Below are positions 27,527 to 35,578 of a stretch of DNA of 64,000 bases, piece by piece; the first letter of the stretch is position 1; each line of letters begins with the position of its first letter. The translations under genes were made by a program, and so were the position numbers. The stretch covers positions 62,001 to 126,000 of the forward strand of contig NZ_JABWRP020000009.1 in NCBI RefSeq assembly GCF_014269035.2, written 5' to 3'. Source of the DNA: Pseudomonas vlassakiae (GTDB taxonomy: Bacteria > Pseudomonadota > Gammaproteobacteria > Pseudomonadales > Pseudomonadaceae). The notes beneath the pieces are model-generated. The model saw only the letters and a program-made list of their open reading frames with translations, did not search any database and was not told the origin of the DNA.

Positions 27527-28900
27527 ATGTCTACGATCGATCTGTCGTCCTCGCAAAGTCTTCGCAAACGCGTGTTGTTGGCTGGGGCGCTGAATATCGG
27601 CTCCATCGTGGCCTCCCAGGTCATACGCCTGGGCGGCAACCTGATCATCACCCGCTTGCTGTTGCCAGAGATGTTCGGCCTCATGGCCATTGCCACCACG
27701 GTATCGGTGCTGCTGCTGTTGCTGTCCGATGTCGGCCTGCGGCAGAACATCATCCAGAGCCCCCGCGGCGACGAGCCGCTGTTCCTCAACACGATCTGGT
27801 CGCTGCAGATCATTCGCGGCCTTGGGCTGTTCGTGGTGATGCAACTGGTGGCGTTGGCCTCCTGGGTATCCCAGCACTTCGCAATGTGGCCGGCACATTC
27901 CACCTACGCCGCCCCGGAGTTGCCTGCGGTGCTGGCCGTCACTGGCTTTTTCGCGATCATCTTTGCCTTCCAGTCGACCAAGATCGATGTGGCCATCCGC
28001 ACCTTCCAGCAGAAAAAGGTGGTGCTGGTCGAGCTGGTGTCGCAAATCGCCGGCCTGGTGGTGATGCTGGTGATCGGCTACCTCACGCGGTCCATCTGGG
28101 CGCTGGTGGCAGCGGGTCTGGTCTCGACCCTGGTCACCACGGTGCTCAGCCACCTGATCTTCCCGGGCCACAAAGACCGCCCGCAGTGGGATCCGGCCGC
28201 GCTGCGCGAGATCGTCAACTACGGCCGCTGGGTGTTCCTGTCGTCTGCGGTCGGCGTGCTGGCCATGCAGGGTGACCGGATCTGGTTCGGCGGCAGCATG
28301 ACGGTGGCGCAGCTGGGGGTGTATTCGATTGCGGTGGGCATTCTGGCGGCCTTCCAGCTCAGCCTGCAGCGGCTGGCCGGGGCAGTGGCCTTGCCGGCCT
28401 TCAGCGAGGCGGCCAGGACCGGTGACATGGACCGCCTGCGCCACCTGTATTTCCGTTTCAGGCTGATCTTCGATGTGCTGACCCTGTTCACCTGCGGTTT
28501 CCTGTTCACCGCCAGCCCGCTGATCATCCACTGGCTTTATGACGCCCGGTATCAGGAGGCCGGGCAGATGATGGCGATCCTGTCGTTGTCGCTGTTCACC
28601 TTGCGCTATGGCCTGACGCAACAGATATGGATGGCCCTCGGGCTGACCAAGTACATGGCCATGGACAACATCATTCGGGTGGTGGCGCTGTTCACCCTGA
28701 TGCCGTTACTGCTGGCCATCGGCGGGGTGACCTATGCACTGTGGGGCGTGGCCTTGCATACCTTCTTCACGCTGTTCCTGATCTTCAAGGTCAGCCATCA
28801 GCTGGGCATGCTGAGCATCAAGCGGGAGCTGGTGGTGCTACCAGTCATGTTGTTTGGCGCCCTGTGTGGCCAGTTCATCAGCCATCTGTTCGCCTTCTGA
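27527..28900 (+). CDS. Oligosaccharide flippase (Wzx/MVF superfamily)
   Basis: 457 residues with about 14 hydrophobic helices. The N-terminus is that of the polysaccharide-biosynthesis flippases (SLRKRVLLAGALNIGSIVASQVIRLGGNLIITRLLLPEMFGLMA). It would flip undecaprenyl-linked sugar units to the periplasm. The ATG at 27527 starts MSTIDLSSS; an in-frame GTG three codons upstream is the alternative. It is paired only with a GT25 transferase 24 bases downstream. No polymerase, ligase or sugar-nucleotide gene lies nearby, so it is probably a small glycan-modification module rather than a full O-antigen locus. Confidence 0.9.
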   Translation: MSTIDLSSSQSLRKRVLLAGALNIGSIVASQVIRLGGNLIITRLLLPEMFGLMAIATTVSVLLLLLSDVGLRQNIIQSPRGDEPLFLNTIWSLQIIRGLGLFVVMQLVALASWVSQHFAMWPAHSTYAAPELPAVLAVTGFFAIIFAFQSTKIDVAIRTFQQKKVVLVELVSQIAGLVVMLVIGYLTRSIWALVAAGLVSTLVTTVLSHLIFPGHKDRPQWDPAALREIVNYGRWVFLSSAVGVLAMQGDRIWFGGSMTVAQLGVYSIAVGILAAFQLSLQRLAGAVALPAFSEAARTGDMDRLRHLYFRFRLIFDVLTLFTCGFLFTASPLIIHWLYDARYQEAGQMMAILSLSLFTLRYGLTQQIWMALGLTKYMAMDNIIRVVALFTLMPLLLAIGGVTYALWGVALHTFFTLFLIFKVSHQLGMLSIKRELVVLPVMLFGALCGQFISHLFAF

Positions 28901-28924
28901 TCGGCTGCGCCAAGGACCTGAACG

Positions 28925-29641
28925 ATGAATGTGATCGACTTCTTTGATCGGACCCGAATCATCAACATCCCGTCCAGAACGGACCGCCGCGAAGAAACCG
29001 AGGCCGAATTCGCCCGCAACGGCTTCCACATCGATGACGAAAAGATCGGCTTCTTCCCTGCTGTGACGCCCACCGATCAACAGGGCTTCCCCAGCATCGG
29101 CGCCCGGGGCTGCTTCATGAGCCATCTGCAGATACTGGAAGAAGCCGTGCGCCTGAATGTCGACAACATCCTCATCATGGAAGACGACATCCAGTTTTCC
29201 CGGCGCATAGGCCCGTTTGGCAAAAAGGCCATCGAATCCCTGCAAGGCATGGACTGGGACATCGCCTACCTCGGCCATTCCTGTGAAGGCAATTCCGATA
29301 ACCCCGGCTGGGCACCGGTCGATCGTCCCATCCACCTGTCGCACTTCTATGCGGTGAACGGCAAGAGCGTGGGCAAGCTGCGTGACTTTCTTGCGCAGAT
29401 CCTGCAGCGCCCGCCCGGGCACCCGGACGGTGGGCCGATGCACTATGACGCGGCCCTCAATACGCTGATCCACACCGACAAGAACATCCAGGCCTACTAC
29501 TTCACCTGGAACCTGGGTTACCAGAGGCCTTCGCGCACCGACCTGCATGCCCTGTCGGTATTTGACCGGCTGGCGCTGCTGCGGCCGGTGATGGCCTTTT
29601 ACCGGCGCTTGAAGGCAGAAAAACTCAGGCGAACCCGCTAG
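28925..29641 (+). CDS. Glycosyltransferase family 25 (LPS-type)
   Basis: 238 residues. GT25 features are the N-terminal INIPSRTDRREE (family hallmark after the first strand), GCFMSHLQIL, the acidic ILIMEDDIQFS motif, and AYYFTWNLGYQRPSRTD near the end. Relatives add galactose or glucose to lipooligosaccharide in Haemophilus and Neisseria. It is cytoplasmic with a basic C-terminus (FYRRLKAEKLRRTR) that may hold it at the membrane. It lies 24 bases after the flippase, probably in one operon. Confidence 0.9.
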   Translation: MNVIDFFDRTRIINIPSRTDRREETEAEFARNGFHIDDEKIGFFPAVTPTDQQGFPSIGARGCFMSHLQILEEAVRLNVDNILIMEDDIQFSRRIGPFGKKAIESLQGMDWDIAYLGHSCEGNSDNPGWAPVDRPIHLSHFYAVNGKSVGKLRDFLAQILQRPPGHPDGGPMHYDAALNTLIHTDKNIQAYYFTWNLGYQRPSRTDLHALSVFDRLALLRPVMAFYRRLKAEKLRRTR

Positions 29642-29744
29642 CCGGCGTCACCTGCCTGTCATGCGAAGTTGATAGTGTTCGGGTCCCTTTTCGTGGCACA
29701 AGGTGTGCGACACGGTGTATCCCGGCACGACCCGCAAGCCGTTC

Positions 29745-30678
29745 ATGCTCCGCTCCAGCGACATGCGCAGCGACGAATTCGCCGCCTTGTTCACCCAGCT
29801 TTACGGCAACCTGTATGCCGACATGCCGCCGCTGGGCGATGGCATTGCCATCGGTGGCGTCTATGGCCGCTTCGACGGCATGAGCGTGCGACGCATGCAT
29901 TATCAGGGCGATTTCACCCTCGTCCTGCCAGCGCCGCAGGATCACCTTTGTGCTGCCCACTGCGGGCAGGATCATTTTCGACCACCGCGGCGAGTCGATC
30001 GGCGGTGCTCAGGTCGGCCTGGCGGTGGACAAGCTCGACATCCGCTCGGTGCGCATCAGCGACGGGCATGCTCAGTGCGGCATGTCGATCCGCCGTGGCG
30101 CGTTCGCCGAACGGCTGTCGACCCTGCTCGAACAACCCTTGCCTGCGCCGATTCGCTTTGCGCCACAGGTTGACCTGGGCAATTGCGCACTGCCTGGCAT
30201 CCGGGCCTTGCTCGAACTGGCAACCGGCACCGAGTTCGATCAACTCATCAGCACGGGCCTGCTGATGCCTGTGCGCTTGCAGGAGATGCTGGTCGACGCG
30301 CTGCTGGAAACCTGGCCACACAACTACAGCGAGGCGTTGCGCAGCCCGGTGCCGGCCATTGCGCCGCGGCACGTGAAACTGGCCATGGCCTACCTGCGCG
30401 AACACCCGGCCAGGCAGGTTAGTGGTAGCGAGCTGGCGGGGTTGGCCAATGTCAGCCTGCGTGCGTTGCAGGAAGGCTTCCGGCGTTTTGCCGGCACGTC
30501 GATCGTCAGCTATCAGCGGCAGGTGCGGCTGGAGCAGGCGCGAGCGGTGCTGGCGCGCGGGGAGGGCGGGTCGGTGGCGGAGGTTGCCTTGCGCCATGGT
30601 TTCAGCAATCCCGGGCGGTTTGCCCAGTACTTCAAGCAGGCTTTCGGGATCAACCCCGCCGATCTGCGGCGCCGCTAG
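29745..30678 (+). pseudogene. AraC-family regulator broken by a frameshift
   Basis: Two overlapping frames together make one AraC-type regulator. The N-terminal frame (MLRSSDMRSDEFAALFTQLYGN through GDFTLVLPAPQ) stops making sense near 29935-29945. Good sequence resumes one frame over as FVLPTAGRIIFDHRGES and continues to a complete double HTH (HVKLAMAYLREHPARQV, LANVSLRALQEGFRRFAG, VAEVALRHGFSNPGRFAQYF). A +1 change in or near CCGCAGGATCACC explains it. Intact length would be about 310-325 residues. The N-terminal start is uncertain (29703 GTG, 29745 or 29763 ATG). This is either a real pseudogene or a sequencing error. Confidence 0.75.
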
Positions 30679-30707
30679 TCGGGGCCGCCCAGCGGCCCCC
30701 ATGATCT

Positions 30708-32621
30708 TCAGAACGCGTAGCTGGCCTTGAGGCTGCCACTGACCCCATGGCTGTCACCCCCACCCATGGCTGCCACCTCGGCCCCGACACTCAGCGCCCC
30801 AAGGTTGGCCACCAGGTTGACGCCGCCCGTGAACTGGTCGCGATTGTCGAAGGCCGCCCGCTGCGCGATATCAAGCCCCAGCAAATGGCCTTCGCTGTCG
30901 ACCTGATGGTCGCCCAGCACATGCTCGTAACCCACCTCGACGCCTGGCACCAGCTGCCAGCTGCCCATGGCGACTGGCGCGAACGAGGCCTTGAGGTTGG
31001 CCACGGCGGTGCGCCGGGTTTCTTTCAGGTCATCGACCTGCAGGGCCAGTTCGCTGCCTTTTTCGGTGAAACCCTCCACGTCAACGCGACTGACCCGCAG
31101 CCCCAGGCTCGGCTCCAGCACCAGGGCGGCGGTGGGCAGGCGATAGCCCAGTGTCAGGCTGCCGCCAGCCAGTGTGCCGTGGCTGTCGCCCTTCGCCGTG
31201 CCCAGGCCGCCACCGAGCTCACGCTTGCTGGAATAGTCGAGCCAGCCGGCGCTGGCATCGGCGTCGATGAACAGGCCACGTTCCAGGCCATTGGGTGCAA
31301 AGCGCGCCCCCAGGCTGAGGAAGGTCAGGTCGGTGTCCGCCTCGCCACCGGCCCCGCCGACATTGCCATTGCTGTAGCCGAAACCGGCATGGGCGCTCAG
31401 CTGCTCGGAGAAGCGCTGGGTCAGCCCGACCATCAGCCCCTGGCTGTGCTCGTTGCTGCTGGCCGCGCGGGAGGAACCGTCGGTGCCCAGGTAGCCGGCC
31501 AGCGCGGTGCTCCACAGGCGCGACTGGCCGACCTTGAGGTCGCTGCCATCGGCAAACGGCGCGGCCGCACGGTCGATCATCGCCCCCTGGCGCAGCAGGA
31601 AGCTGGCGGCGTCGGCATGCACCTGGCCCCCCACGGTCGACTCGACGCCCCCCAGCGTGCCGGCGTCGATGGCCGACTGCAGGTAGTCGTTGTAGGCGCT
31701 GTAGGTGCCCGACAACGGGCTGTCCTGCAGCTGCCGCAGCAGCTGTGCACCGGCAGCGGCGTTGCCCAGCAGGCCGGCTTCGCCTGGCAGCGTGCCGTAG
31801 CGCACCATCTTGCCGCGCAGCACATAGAGGGTTTCTTGCGACAGCCCAAGGCCTGCCTTGAGGTAATTGTCCATGCTCCCGTACTCGGCGGTGACCTCAT
31901 CCAGCCCGGCCTGCAGATAGCTGGCTTCGACGCCGAGCAGCGGGGCGTAGATGGCGGCCATGCTCGCCGGCATGGCCGCCAGCGTCGCGGCCACGCGCGT
32001 GGCGGTGTAGTCGTTGGTGGCCAGGTAGTTGTTCATGATGGTCGCCTCGTCGACCCCGGCAATGCTCAGCAGCACGGCTGCGGTCCAGCCGGTGCGGTCC
32101 TTGCCGGCGGTGCAGTGGAACAGCGCGGCACCGTCGGCGTTGGCCAGTTCGTTGAACAGTACGCTGAACTGCCCGCGCATGCCGGCATCGCTGACGAAGG
32201 CGCGGTTGGTATCCTGCATCATCGCCCGCGCCTGGGCTGCGCTGGTGAACGAGATGTTGGTGATGTTCGAGCCCGAGGTGGTGCTGCCGATGATGTCGAT
32301 GTTGGTGTAGCTGGCGCCTGTTGGCAGGGTGTCGGGCGTGCTGGCGATTTCGCTGGGGGTGCGCAGGTCGTAGACATTGCTGATGCCCAGGCCGTTGAGG
32401 ATTGCGAGGTCGGCCGCCGTAGGGGTCAGGGCGTTGGAGCGGTAGAACACCCCGCTGCGCATCACGCCATCGTGGCGGGTGGTATAGGCGCTGGTGGTGC
32501 CGGCGATATCGCGGAAATTGTCGATGCCGGCCAGGCGCGGCGTGTCGAGTGAGTCGGCGGCATGGGCCGCGGTAACGGCCAGGGTGAGCAGGGACACGGA
32601 GCAGAACAGACGTTGCAACAC
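30708..32621 (-). CDS. Autotransporter with a tyrosine/phosphoinositide phosphatase passenger
   Basis: 637 residues. A signal peptide ends at AAHAA-D (residue about 22). The passenger (about 23-260) is a PTP-like phosphatase of the Y_phosphatase3 type. It has FRDIAGT, GVFYRSNALT, YDLRTPSE and the P-loop HCTAGKDRTG with catalytic Cys170 and Arg176. The KDR form is the one seen in MptpB/LipA-type enzymes, which can act on phosphoinositides. The C-terminal third is an autotransporter beta-domain ending SLKASYAF. The start is a GTG at 32621 behind GAGG. The enzyme should be displayed on or released from the cell surface. Confidence 0.9.
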   Translation of the reverse strand: MLQRLFCSVSLLTLAVTAAHAADSLDTPRLAGIDNFRDIAGTTSAYTTRHDGVMRSGVFYRSNALTPTAADLAILNGLGISNVYDLRTPSEIASTPDTLPTGASYTNIDIIGSTTSGSNITNISFTSAAQARAMMQDTNRAFVSDAGMRGQFSVLFNELANADGAALFHCTAGKDRTGWTAAVLLSIAGVDEATIMNNYLATNDYTATRVAATLAAMPASMAAIYAPLLGVEASYLQAGLDEVTAEYGSMDNYLKAGLGLSQETLYVLRGKMVRYGTLPGEAGLLGNAAAGAQLLRQLQDSPLSGTYSAYNDYLQSAIDAGTLGGVESTVGGQVHADAASFLLRQGAMIDRAAAPFADGSDLKVGQSRLWSTALAGYLGTDGSSRAASSNEHSQGLMVGLTQRFSEQLSAHAGFGYSNGNVGGAGGEADTDLTFLSLGARFAPNGLERGLFIDADASAGWLDYSSKRELGGGLGTAKGDSHGTLAGGSLTLGYRLPTAALVLEPSLGLRVSRVDVEGFTEKGSELALQVDDLKETRRTAVANLKASFAPVAMGSWQLVPGVEVGYEHVLGDHQVDSEGHLLGLDIAQRAAFDNRDQFTGGVNLVANLGALSVGAEVAAMGGGDSHGVSGSLKASYAF

Positions 32622-32744
32622 GGCAGTAGCCTCGATCAGGTGCGTTGGGCTGGCTACTGTCGGCGGGCAACATGAAACTGAATGTTACAAGTAGCCGCGC
32701 AGCGTCAATGGCTGCGCGTTCTGTCCGTTGTGTGCGTTTTCTGG

Positions 32745-33317
32745 CTACGCCGCCCCCAAGAGGCTGGTGCATACCGCGTGGCTCTCCAGGATCCGGGCGT
32801 AATCCAGTGCCAGGTTGCTCAACGACAGTGCATGCACATCCTCGGCAGGCCAGAGCCGGCCTTGCCAGTCTTGCTGGTCGAAGGTGAAGCAGGCGTCTGC
32901 CACGACCACGACATCGAAACCGAGATTGCCTGCCGAGCGCGCCGTGGATTCCACCGAGTTGTTGGTGATCACGCCGGCAATCACCAGTTCGCCGATGCCG
33001 CGAACGTGCAGCCAGCGCTCCAGGCCCGAGTTGGCAAAGGCGTCCGGTACATGCTTGTCGAACACCGTTTCGCTCGCCAGCGGCGTAAACGCCGGCTGGA
33101 ACTCACAGCCCGCCTGGCCCGGCCAGAATACCGAGTCGGGTGAGCGGGACACATGCCGCACATGCACGATGGGCCGCCCGCCCAGGCGCCATGCCGCGAG
33201 CAGTTCGCCCATGCGCAATTCGGCCTCGGGGTTGTTGCGCCGGCCCAGGCGTGGGTGATGGATACCGACCTGCAGGTCGATCAGCAACAATGCGGCATTG
33301 GCGGCGATGGCAGTCAT
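32745..33317 (-). CDS. Isochorismatase-like hydrolase (Ser in place of the catalytic Cys)
   Basis: 190 residues of the cysteine-hydrolase fold. The acid residue is in ALLLIDLQVG and the Lys in FDKHVPDAF. At the nucleophile position the sequence reads VITNNSVESTARSAGN, that is, Ser where nicotinamidase/YcaC-type enzymes have Cys. Serine variants occur in this superfamily, so it may be a distinct subfamily rather than a dead enzyme. The start at 33317 follows AAGGAG; an upstream frame from 33341 lacks such a site. It is the only gene in its direction here. Substrate unknown. Confidence 0.85.
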   Translation of the reverse strand: MTAIAANAALLLIDLQVGIHHPRLGRRNNPEAELRMGELLAAWRLGGRPIVHVRHVSRSPDSVFWPGQAGCEFQPAFTPLASETVFDKHVPDAFANSGLERWLHVRGIGELVIAGVITNNSVESTARSAGNLGFDVVVVADACFTFDQQDWQGRLWPAEDVHALSLSNLALDYARILESHAVCTSLLGAA

Positions 33318-33480
33318 GCGAAGCTCCTTGTCTGCGAGCATCTGACCGTAGCACAGGCGACAAGCCGAGGGGCGAGCGGGTCATCTGATCCGCTTTTTTT
33401 CCTCGAACCTGAATCTGTAACCGTATCAGCCTGAGGCGCACAATGCTGTTCGTCCCTGCTATCACACTGAAGAGGTTCCG

Positions 33481-33564
33481 ATGGGCAAGCTCGCGCTGTT
33501 TCTGGGTGGCTTTCTGCTGTTGACCGTTCTGATCGGCTTGCTGGGCACCATTCCGCCAAGCTGA
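33481..33564 (+). CDS. 27-residue hydrophobic peptide (small membrane protein)
   Basis: The ATG at 33481 with GAAGAGG 5 bases upstream opens 27 codons. The product has Lys3, one strongly hydrophobic segment (LALFLGGFLLLTVLIGLLG) and the tail TIPPS, then TGA. A hairpin with arms GGCCCGTC/GACGGGCC follows at about 33582-33607, without a clear T-run. The composition matches single-span small membrane proteins. I do not recognise a family. Confidence 0.5.
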   Translation: MGKLALFLGGFLLLTVLIGLLGTIPPS

Positions 33565-33799
33565 TTCTTCTCACCCCTTCCGGCCCGTCTGCCTCGTTGG
33601 ACGGGCCAGACCGCTGCCAGATCCTGGCCGTCCTCGCCCGGCTGTACCGCTGGTACGTTGTCTCGGCGATCACTGTGCGATAAGTCCTTAATTGTCCGGG
33701 GAAATCTGTCCACAAAAAACGTGGGTAGGTCTGTGGATAAAGTTCTGCAAGCCAGGTGATTTGCGGGCTCTGTTAAATTGAGCAGAAATTGAGCAGCCG

Positions 33800-34720
33800 C
33801 TACCTGGCGCGTTCAGAGGCGGCTGAGCCGGCCTGGCGCAAGGCCAGCAGCAACTCACGCACGCGGGCAGGCAGCTCGCCAGAGGGGTACACCGCGTGCA
33901 TCTGCGGGTCCTGGCCGGTGCTTGAGGTCAGCCGGTAGTCCGCGCATACCCGCACCAGGCGTCCGGCCTTCACCTGTGCTTCTGCCACCCAGTCTGCCAG
34001 GCGTGCGATGCCGGCCCCGGCCAAGGTGCTGTGGTACACCGCGTCGCCAGAGCCCAGGCGCAAGCGCGGATGAGGGCGCAGGCTGGTGATCTGGCCGTCA
34101 CGGCAGAAATGCCACGCTTTGAGGATGCGCGGCGCGGTGTGCAGGATCAGGGCATGCTTGTCCAGCTGCTCGGGCCGTTCCGGCATGCCGGCGCGGGCGA
34201 CGTAGGCCGGGCTGGCATACAAGTGGCGGTGATAGCGCCACAGTGGGTACCCAATCAGTTCGCTCGACTGCGCAAAGGCGCCGCGGACCACGAAATCGAA
34301 CTTGCCGTGCAACGGGTCGAAGGCGGCATCGCCGTATTGCACGTCGAGGGTCACTTGCGGATGGCGCTGGCTGAAACTGGCCAGCACACCAGGCAATACG
34401 TGCTCGCCGAGCAGTTGCGGCGCGGCAAAGCGCACCCAGCCTTGCGCAGTACCCGTGAGCGCAGCCAGTTCATCGGCCGCGTCGCGTTGCACATCCAGCA
34501 AGCGCTCGGCATGGGGCAGCAGGCGTTCACCGGCTTCGGTGAGTGTAACCGCGTTGGCGTTGCGTTTGAGCAGCTTGCACCCGCTGCTGTCTTCCAGGGT
34601 TTGCACCGCGCGGGTTACCGCGCTGGGCGAACGGCCCAGCGCACGGGCGGCGGAGACGAAGCTGCGCTTGTGCGCAACACTGACGAACGCCTGGATTTCG
34701 CGCAGCATGTTCAATGCCAT
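33800..34720 (-). CDS. LysR-family regulator
   Basis: 306 residues. The HTH covers residues 5-65 (LREIQAFVSVAHKRSFVSAARALGRSPSAVTRAVQTLE) and the LysR substrate-binding domain follows. The start at 34720 (MALNMLREI) has CAGGAG 6 bases upstream; the frame continues to 34756 without a better site. It is divergent from the TSUP permease gene with 98 bases between, the usual LysR-target arrangement. An inverted repeat at 34733-34749 is a candidate binding site. Confidence 0.93.
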   Translation of the reverse strand: MALNMLREIQAFVSVAHKRSFVSAARALGRSPSAVTRAVQTLEDSSGCKLLKRNANAVTLTEAGERLLPHAERLLDVQRDAADELAALTGTAQGWVRFAAPQLLGEHVLPGVLASFSQRHPQVTLDVQYGDAAFDPLHGKFDFVVRGAFAQSSELIGYPLWRYHRHLYASPAYVARAGMPERPEQLDKHALILHTAPRILKAWHFCRDGQITSLRPHPRLRLGSGDAVYHSTLAGAGIARLADWVAEAQVKAGRLVRVCADYRLTSSTGQDPQMHAVYPSGELPARVRELLLALRQAGSAASERAR

Positions 34721-34732
34721 GAAGTGCTCCTG

Positions 34733-34749
34733 ATTGCAGTTTTCGCAAT
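34733..34749. promoter_or_regulatory. Candidate LysR binding site
   Basis: ATTGC-N7-GCAAT, which contains a T-N11-A core, lies between the divergent lysR-type and TSUP genes, 13 bases upstream of the regulator start. Confidence 0.45.
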
Positions 34750-34818
34750 GCGGCATTTCAACACAAGCGCGCTGGATTGATTAGCCTTGCGGTCTGTTTT
34801 CACTGCCAGGGCCGCACC

Positions 34819-35577
34819 ATGATGGATATCGCCGTACTTTCTCTGTTCGCTTTCGCTGCCGGCCTGATCGATGCCGCCGTCGGTGGCGGTGGGCTGATTC
34901 AGATCCCGGCGCTGTTCAACGTGCTGCCCACGGCACAGCCGGCGGCGCTGCTGGGCAGCAACAAGCTGGCCTCGGTGTGCGGCACGGCCTTTGCGGCTCG
35001 TTCATTCATTCGCAAGGTGACCCTCGACTGGGGATTGATCGTGCCGGCGGCGCTCAGTGCCTTTGTGATGGCGTTTGCCGGAGCGGCCACGGTGTCGCGG
35101 GTACCGCCGAGCGTGATGCGCCCGGCGGTGCTGGTGCTGATTGTGCTGATGGCGATCTACACCTTTTGCAAGAAGGACTTTGGCACCTTGCACAAGCCGG
35201 CCAGGATCGGCCGCCGGGAGCAGTGCCTGGCGGTGCTGATCGGCGGTGCGATCGGCTTCTATGACGGCTTGTTCGGCCCGGGCACCGGCAGCTTCCTGAT
35301 CTTCCTGTTCATCCGCTTCTTTGCCCTCGACTTCCTGCATGCCTCGGCCTCGGCGAAAGTGGTCAATATCGCCACCAACCTGGCAGCGCTGGTGTTCTTC
35401 GTGCCGTCGGGCAATGTGCTTTACGCCATCGCCCTGCCGATGGCTGCGTGCAATATCCTCGGTGCTCTGACCGGGACCTGGCTGGCGGTGCGCAAGGGCG
35501 CGGGCTTTGTGCGCGGGCTGTTCCTGATCCTGCTGTGCGTACTGATCGCCAAGCTGTCCTGGGACCTGCTGAGCTGA
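34819..35577 (+). CDS. TauE/SafE (TSUP) family permease
   Basis: 252 residues, eight hydrophobic helices. The TSUP half-repeats begin FAAGLIDAAVGGGGLIQIPAL and AIGFYDGLFGPGTGSFLIFLF, the two conserved glycine-rich signatures. Members export sulfite, sulfoacetate or other small organosulfur anions, or move metals. The ATG at 34819 follows an AGGG site. Expression is probably set by the divergent LysR protein. Confidence 0.9.
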   Translation: MMDIAVLSLFAFAAGLIDAAVGGGGLIQIPALFNVLPTAQPAALLGSNKLASVCGTAFAARSFIRKVTLDWGLIVPAALSAFVMAFAGAATVSRVPPSVMRPAVLVLIVLMAIYTFCKKDFGTLHKPARIGRREQCLAVLIGGAIGFYDGLFGPGTGSFLIFLFIRFFALDFLHASASAKVVNIATNLAALVFFVPSGNVLYAIALPMAACNILGALTGTWLAVRKGAGFVRGLFLILLCVLIAKLSWDLLS

Positions 35578-35578
35578 C

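Noticed and set aside
33565..33799. Possible small RNA or gene between the 27-residue peptide and the LysR gene
   Set aside because: One hairpin (33582-33607) and a short direct repeat of AATTGAGCAG are visible, but no promoter or T-run supports a transcript.
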